Shown: in pieces, positions 40,671-45,110 of the stretch
Layout of the letters: each line of letters begins with the position of its first letter
Position numbering within the stretch: the stretch's first letter is position 1
Assembly: GCA_017635675.1 (NCBI GenBank)
Contig: JAGBLA010000140.1
Span: 1 to 45,110, forward strand
Direction of reading: 5' to 3'
Length of the DNA stretch: 45,110 nucleotides
Origin: Ruminiclostridium sp.
GTDB taxonomy: Bacteria; Bacillota; Clostridia; Oscillospirales; Ruminococcaceae
Program-made: the position numbers and the translations under genes
The notes under the pieces: model-generated
The model's database searches: none
Seen by the model: the letters and a program-made list of their open reading frames with translations, nothing else
What the model was told of the DNA's origin: nothing

Positions 40671-42863
40671 ATGCCGATAACCTATAACGAAAAAGCGCGC
40701 GTGTTCAAGCTCGACACCCCCTGTTCAAGCTACGCGTTCCATGTTACACAGAGCAGAAACCTGCTGCATTTATACTACGGGGCGTATGTTCCCGAGACCG
40801 ACCTTACCTACAACCTGCGCATACCCGACGGAGCGCCGTTCGTGCCTGCCACCCACGACGCAATGGGACCCCATTCCTTCGACTGCGCGCCCATTGAGTT
40901 CTCAACGAGCGGAGTCGCGGATTTCCGTGAGCCGTGTATGCAGGTGCGTGACAAGCTCGGCATGACCGCCTGCGAGATATACTACAAGGATTATAAGATA
41001 TACAAGGGCAAGAAGAAGCTCGAAGGGCTTCCTGCCACATTCGCAAACGACGACAGCGAAGTGACCTCCCTCGACCTTATCTGCGAAGACCCACACACAG
41101 GACTGGAAATAATACTGCAGTACAGCGTTTTCGAGCAGCTTGATGTCATCACCCGCTCTGTGAAAGTCACCAACAAGGGCAGCGACCCGCTTGAGCTTAT
41201 GCGGCTGCTTTCCTGCTGTGTTGACCTTGACCGCATGGACTACGACATGATAACCCTGTACGGCACATGGGCGAGAGAGCGCCATGTCCAGCGTTTCCCG
41301 CTGCGCTTCGGCAAGCAGTCCATAGACTCCTGCCGCGGCTCCACGAGCCATGCTCACAATAACTTCATGGCGCTGTGCGACCATACCGCCACCGAGGACT
41401 ACGGCGAGTGCTACGGCTTTGCGCCCGTGTGGTCGGGCTCGTTCCTCGCGGAGGCGGAGGTGAACCAGTACGAAAAGACCCGCGTCGTTATCGGCGAGAA
41501 CCCCTACGACTTCCTGTGGCATTTAGAGCCGGGAGAGAGCTTCCAGGCTCCCGAGATCATCATGACATATTCCTCCGAGGGGCTCGGAAAGATGTCCCGC
41601 AATCTGCACGACGTTATGCGCCGCAACCTTATCCGCGGCAAGTGGAAGGATATACGCCGCCCCATACTTATCAACAACTGGGAGGCTACATATTTCAACT
41701 TCGACACGGAAAAGCTGCTGGACATCGCGCGGGAGGCGAAGAAGGCGGGCATAGAGATGCTCGTCATGGACGACGGCTGGTTCGGTCACAGGAACGATGA
41801 CCGCTCCTCGCTCGGCGACTGGTTCGTGAACGAAGAGAAGCTCAAAGGCGGGCTCAAACACCTTGTTGACGAGGTCAATAAGATAGGACTGAAATTCGGT
41901 ATTTGGTTCGAGCCCGAGATGATAAGCCCCGACAGCGACCTGTACCGCGCTCACCCCGACTGGTGCCTGCACATCGAGGGCAGACCCCGCACCACGGCGC
42001 GCTCGCAGCTCGTCCTCGACTTCTCGCGCAAGGAGATACGGGACTATATCTACGGGCGGCTCCACGACATACTGTCTTCAGCAAATATCGAGTATGTCAA
42101 GTGGGACATGAACCGCCAGCTCTGCGAGGTGGGCAACGAGATACTGCCCCCCGAGCGCCAGCGCGAGATATGGCACCGCTATGTGCTCGGAGTTTACGAG
42201 CTCCAGGAGCGGCTCCTCACCGACTTCCCCGACCTGCTGCTGGAGAACTGCGCGGGCGGCGGCTCGCGGTTTGACGCGGGTATGCTGTACTACTCCCCCC
42301 AGATCTGGACGAGCGACGACACCGATGCTATCGAGCGGCTCAAGATACAGTACGGCACATCGCTGTGCTATCCCTGCTCCTGCTTCGGAGCACACGTTTC
42401 GGACAGTCCCAACCACTGCGTCGGCAGGATCACGCCGTTCAGGACCCGCGGACACGTCGCGATGGTAGGCACCTTCGGCTACGAGCTCGATGTCACCCGC
42501 ATAAGCGATGACGACAAGGCGGCGATAAAGGAACAGATAGCCGAGTTTGAGAAGTACAATCCTCTCGTGCGCACGGGAGACTATTACCGCCTCGGCGACC
42601 CGTTCGCGAACGACCGCTTCGACGCGTGGCAGTTCGTGTCGAAGGACAGGAGCGAGACGCTTCTCGAATATGTGCAGGTCTTAAAGGAACCCAGCGTCTT
42701 CGAGCAGCGCATAAAGCTCCGCGGGCTCGACAAGTCGAAGAACTACCGCCACGAGGAGAGCGGCATGGTATTCAGCGGCGCGTTCCTTATGAATAACGGT
42801 TTCCACATTCCGAATATGTGGGGAGATTTCCAGAGCTATATAGCGTATTTCAAGGAGGTATGA
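40671..42863 (+). CDS. Alpha-galactosidase, GH36
   Basis: A 730-residue cytosolic enzyme hydrolysing alpha-1,6-galactosides such as raffinose and melibiose. N-terminal beta-supersandwich, then the GH36 barrel with WEATYFNFD, LVMDDGWFGHRNDDRSSLGDW, FGIWFEPEMI, VKWDMNR with nucleophile D479, and WTSDDTDAIERL with acid/base D549, and a C-terminal beta domain. Residue numbers match the Geobacillus AgaA-type enzymes closely (D478/D548). No signal peptide. AAAGGAC before the ATG; the reading frame upstream lacks such a site and crosses the promoter. No sugar transporter or LacI-type regulator nearby. The BIG2 protein gene starts two bases after the stop. Confidence 0.96.
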   Translation: MPITYNEKARVFKLDTPCSSYAFHVTQSRNLLHLYYGAYVPETDLTYNLRIPDGAPFVPATHDAMGPHSFDCAPIEFSTSGVADFREPCMQVRDKLGMTACEIYYKDYKIYKGKKKLEGLPATFANDDSEVTSLDLICEDPHTGLEIILQYSVFEQLDVITRSVKVTNKGSDPLELMRLLSCCVDLDRMDYDMITLYGTWARERHVQRFPLRFGKQSIDSCRGSTSHAHNNFMALCDHTATEDYGECYGFAPVWSGSFLAEAEVNQYEKTRVVIGENPYDFLWHLEPGESFQAPEIIMTYSSEGLGKMSRNLHDVMRRNLIRGKWKDIRRPILINNWEATYFNFDTEKLLDIAREAKKAGIEMLVMDDGWFGHRNDDRSSLGDWFVNEEKLKGGLKHLVDEVNKIGLKFGIWFEPEMISPDSDLYRAHPDWCLHIEGRPRTTARSQLVLDFSRKEIRDYIYGRLHDILSSANIEYVKWDMNRQLCEVGNEILPPERQREIWHRYVLGVYELQERLLTDFPDLLLENCAGGGSRFDAGMLYYSPQIWTSDDTDAIERLKIQYGTSLCYPCSCFGAHVSDSPNHCVGRITPFRTRGHVAMVGTFGYELDVTRISDDDKAAIKEQIAEFEKYNPLVRTGDYYRLGDPFANDRFDAWQFVSKDRSETLLEYVQVLKEPSVFEQRIKLRGLDKSKNYRHEESGMVFSGAFLMNNGFHIPNMWGDFQSYIAYFKEV

Positions 42864-42865
42864 GC

Positions 42866-43594
42866 ATGAAGATTTTCAGGAGGATAGCGGCGCTGTTTAC
42901 GGCTTGCGTCATGGCTGCCGCGGGCATGGCGGTGAGCGGAGCGGCTGTCGATTATTACGAGATATATTCCGGCTCGGAAAGCACATACACTTTCCCGGAC
43001 AACGGCAAGGTGCGGCTGCTTTACACGGCTGACAAGAACGGGGCGCTGACGCTGAAATTCACCTATACGTCTGCGTACTTCATCGGGGTGATGACATGGG
43101 GCGACGACAACTACAACGTGGAGTATCTCAGACCCTCCTCCGTCACAGCGTCAAAGGGTACCGCGGCAGTAATGGACATCGGCGGTGAAGCGGGTGATGT
43201 CACGGGTTTCACCATGAATGCCGACAAAAGCGGCGGGTGCGTCTGCACGGTGAAGTACAATGTGAAGAAAGGCTACAACCTGCTCACCTTGTCGAATGAA
43301 AGCGAGAGCAGCGCGGACAAGCGCAAAGGCGGAAAGCTCACGGTCTCGGCGTCCTTCGGCACAAAGCAGGCGTCGATAGAGCGGCTTTCCGTCACGCTCA
43401 CCAAGGGAAGCACCCTGCAGCTCGGCGCGCTTCTCACCGACAGCACGGCGGGCACGGTCAAGTGGTCAAGCTCCAAAAGCACCGTGGCAGCAGTAAGCTC
43501 CAAGGGCAAGGTCACTGCGAAGAAGAAAGGCACAGCGGTCATAACCGCCGCTTACGGCGACAGCAAGGTGAAGATGACCGTAATTGTGAAATAA
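42866..43594 (+). CDS. Secreted protein with C-terminal BIG2 domain
   Basis: A 242-residue exported protein: signal peptide (1-27, SGAAVD region), a beta-rich unknown domain, and a BIG2 Ig-like domain at about 165-242 (LTKGSTLQLGALLTDS, VKWSSSKSTVAAVSSKGKVTAKKKGTAVITA). BIG2 domains are common surface adhesion or scaffolding modules in gut Clostridia. AAGGAGG lies within the end of the alpha-galactosidase gene, so both are probably one transcript. No sortase motif or other anchor was found. Confidence 0.85.
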   Translation: MKIFRRIAALFTACVMAAAGMAVSGAAVDYYEIYSGSESTYTFPDNGKVRLLYTADKNGALTLKFTYTSAYFIGVMTWGDDNYNVEYLRPSSVTASKGTAAVMDIGGEAGDVTGFTMNADKSGGCVCTVKYNVKKGYNLLTLSNESESSADKRKGGKLTVSASFGTKQASIERLSVTLTKGSTLQLGALLTDSTAGTVKWSSSKSTVAAVSSKGKVTAKKKGTAVITAAYGDSKVKMTVIVK

Positions 43595-43613
43595 ATAGTA
43601 TTTACCCCTGTTC

Positions 43614-43658
43614 TTTTGCAATTTAACTCTTTACAAATTGCAAAAAAGGTGATATAAT
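43614..43658 (+). promoter_or_regulatory. SigA promoter overlapped by an 11-base palindrome
   Basis: -35 TTTACA (43630-43635), 17 bases, -10 TATAAT (43653-43658). TTTTGCAATTT (43614-43624) and AAATTGCAAAA (43635-43645) are perfect 11-base inverted arms with a 10-base spacer, and -35 sits between and against them, as expected of an operator. Drives the 40-codon ORF and ilvE. Confidence 0.75.
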
Positions 43659-43700
43659 ATTAACAAGTATTACGGAAACGGACTGAAAGGGGGATAATAT

Positions 43701-43823
43701 ATGACATCAGAGGAATTTGACCTGCTGCTTGCGATGATGCTCACACTTCTCGAAAAGGGTGAGGTCGAGGAGGTCATTCGTCTGATAAAAGAAGCAAGAG
43801 AGAATAATAAGAAAAACGATTAA
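43701..43823 (+). CDS. Small helical protein, 40 residues
   Basis: A 40-codon reading frame starting MTSEEFDLLLAMM and ending with a basic RENNKKND tail. AAAGGGGG lies six to eight bases before the ATG, and a strong promoter with palindrome precedes it. The sequence is predicted to be one or two amphipathic helices. ilvE starts 25 bases after its stop with its own AAGGAAGG site. Function unknown; it could be a leader peptide or a small regulator. It lacks a run of Leu/Val/Ile codons as in classic attenuation. Confidence 0.7.
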   Translation: MTSEEFDLLLAMMLTLLEKGEVEEVIRLIKEARENNKKND

Positions 43824-43848
43824 TAATACAAAAAGGAAGGCAAATATC

Positions 43849-44913
43849 ATGGAGATCAAAGTAACAAAAACCACAAATCCCAAGCCCAAGCCCGACCAGA
43901 CAAAGCTCGGCTTCGGCAACTACTACACCGACCATATGTTCGTAATGAACTATGACGACGGCGAAGGCTGGCACGACGCGAGAATAGTTCCCTATGCTCC
44001 CTTCGAGCTCGACCCCGCTTCCATGGTGCTCCACTATGCGCAGGAGTGCTTCGAGGGCATGAAGGCTTACCGCACCGTTGACGGCAAGATACAGCTTTTC
44101 CGCCCCGAAAAGAACATGGCAAGAATGAATGTTTCCTGCGAGCGTCTTTGCATACCGAAGTTCGACGGCGATTTCGTCATCAAGGCTATCAAGCAGCTCG
44201 TAAAGATAGACCAGGACTGGATCCCCACAGAAAAGGACACTTCGCTTTATATCCGTCCGTTCGTATTCGCGGTAGATAAGCACGTGGGCGTTCACCCCGC
44301 AAAGCACCTTATCTTCTGCGTTATCCTCTCGCCTGTGGGAGCATACTACGAGAGAGGCCTGGAGCCCGTGAAGATCTATGTTGAGCAGAAGTACGTCCGT
44401 GCGGTCATCGGCGGTACAGGTTTCACAAAGGCTGGCGCAAACTACGCTATCTCCCTCAAGGGTCAGGAAGAAGCAGCCGAGCAGGGCTACGAGCAGACAC
44501 TCTGGCTGGACGGCGTTGAGAGAAAGTACGTTGAGGAAGTCGGCTCGATGAACGTTATGTTCGTTCTCGGCGACGAGGTCGTAACTCCCGAGCTTCGCGG
44601 CTCTATCCTCGGCGGTATCACGAGAATGTCCATAATTGAGCTCCTCAAGGCTAAGGGCTACAAGGTATCCGAGAGACTCCTTTCTATCGATGAGATAGTT
44701 GAAAACTTCAAGAAGGGTCAGCTCAAAGAAGCTTTCGGTACAGGTACGGCTGCCGTTATCTCGCCTATTGGCGAGCTTAAATACGGCGACCTTGTAATGC
44801 CTATCAACGGCGGCAAGATCGGACCTATCTCCCAGATGCTCTACGATACCCTCACAGGCATTCAGTGGGGCCGTATCCCGGACGAGTTCGGCTGGACACA
44901 GGTCGTTGAGTGA
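43849..44913 (+). CDS. ilvE: Branched-chain amino acid aminotransferase
   Basis: A 354-residue PLP enzyme catalysing the last step of Leu, Ile and Val synthesis and the first of their breakdown. Group II type (bacterial/eukaryotic BCAT with long N-terminus): FGNYYTDHMFVMNYDDGEGW, HYAQECFEGMKAYR, LYIRPFVFA, and GGTGFTKAGANYAISL with the PLP lysine K194; EVGSMNVMFV and GTGTAAVISPI follow. AAGGAAGG before the ATG. A very strong terminator follows. Confidence 0.96.
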   Translation: MEIKVTKTTNPKPKPDQTKLGFGNYYTDHMFVMNYDDGEGWHDARIVPYAPFELDPASMVLHYAQECFEGMKAYRTVDGKIQLFRPEKNMARMNVSCERLCIPKFDGDFVIKAIKQLVKIDQDWIPTEKDTSLYIRPFVFAVDKHVGVHPAKHLIFCVILSPVGAYYERGLEPVKIYVEQKYVRAVIGGTGFTKAGANYAISLKGQEEAAEQGYEQTLWLDGVERKYVEEVGSMNVMFVLGDEVVTPELRGSILGGITRMSIIELLKAKGYKVSERLLSIDEIVENFKKGQLKEAFGTGTAAVISPIGELKYGDLVMPINGGKIGPISQMLYDTLTGIQWGRIPDEFGWTQVVE

Positions 44914-44935
44914 TAATACAAAACAGCACGATATC

Positions 44936-44963
44936 AAGACAGCGGCGAAAGCCGCTGTCTTTG
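44936..44963 (+). terminator. Intrinsic terminator of ilvE
   Basis: AAGACAGCGGC pairs perfectly with GCCGCTGTCTT over GAAA, followed by TGT. Confidence 0.85.
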
Positions 44964-44986
44964 TAAGATGAAATGCTGAGAATGTG

Positions 44987-45015
44987 TTGACAAATCCTGC
45001 GGCAGATGTTATAAT
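44987..45015 (+). promoter_or_regulatory. Consensus SigA promoter of the last gene
   Basis: TTGACA, exactly 17 bases, TATAAT, with TGT before it as an extended -10. Confidence 0.92.
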
Positions 45016-45065
45016 ATAAAATAGTTATCAACTACACATATTTCCACTGAAAAGGAGAAATTATC

Positions 45066-45110
45066 ATGGCTTTTTGTACTAAATGCGGAGCACAGGTTCC
45101 CGACGGTTCC
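45066..45110 (+). CDS. Zinc-ribbon protein, N-terminus only
   Basis: Fifteen codons before the window edge: MAFCTKCGAQVPDGS, the first half of a short zinc-ribbon domain (CxxCG, as in PF13240-type membrane or regulatory proteins). AAAAGGAG precedes the ATG and a consensus promoter lies upstream. The rest of the gene is outside the window. Confidence 0.75.
   Translation, partial: MAFCTKCGAQVPDGS

Overview
The window looks like a chromosomal segment of an anaerobic Gram-positive Clostridia member, most like Ruminococcus and its relatives (Oscillospirales). The inference rests on gene families: NrdR, a MecA-like adaptor, a stand-alone short Nif3 protein next to TrmK, RqcH, an alpha2-type GlyRS, an ECF S component, Rnf-type membrane subunits, a cytosolic GH36 alpha-galactosidase, Gram-positive style Shine-Dalgarno sites and many strong SigA promoters with exact 17-base spacers. 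No phage, IS, CRISPR or tRNA gene was found. Most of the window is core chromosome.

Layout. 1-121: a GC-hairpin plus pyrimidine-tract repeat. 122-2608 (minus): membrane protein, prmA, TPR glycosyltransferase. 2708-7405 (plus): D-Ala-D-Ala carboxypeptidase, then a DUF1858 redox protein, trmK, nif3-like and rqcH. 7592-12521: valS and an EF-G2-type GTPase. 12522-12903: intergenic region with a candidate small RNA that has its own promoter and terminator. 12904-17091: degenerate VWA protein, GGDEF-EAL sensor, unknown protein, polysaccharide deacetylase, then a second copy of the repeat. 17297-20216 (minus): glyS and a GH25 lysozyme fused to a solenoid-like domain. 20651-21853: rpe and a convergent mecA-like gene. 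21921-26170: three Rnf-like membrane proteins (D, E, A) and a membrane-anchored TIM-barrel protein.

26259-31464: yajC, an M23/LysM/G5 envelope hydrolase, a small unknown protein, secD and secF, an export and envelope block. 31537-33297: sugar isomerase-like protein, nrdR, HIT protein. 33340-36235 (minus): ECF S component, then the rpmG-secE-nusG-rplK-rplA cluster, which ends in a terminator without rplJL. 36565-40431 (minus): IPMS-like TIM barrel, zinc-ribbon membrane protein, TPM protein and HlyD-like lipoprotein in one tight operon. 40671-45110 (plus): alpha-galactosidase with a secreted BIG2 protein, then a 40-residue small protein and ilvE behind a palindrome-bearing promoter, and the start of a zinc-ribbon gene.

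The most unusual item is the Rnf-like trio at 21921-24802. It keeps the RnfD/RnfE/RnfA fold signatures, but by eye alignment lacks the flavinylation threonine of RnfD and three of the four cysteines that hold the membrane [2Fe-2S] cluster, and no rnfB, rnfC or rnfG gene is adjacent. Other items worth following are the candidate small RNA at 12639-12749 with two competing pairings, the stop-codon-adjacent repeat pair, the TTGCAA-bearing promoters and the palindrome over the small-ORF/ilvE promoter. All family assignments come from reading motifs by eye; no database search was run.
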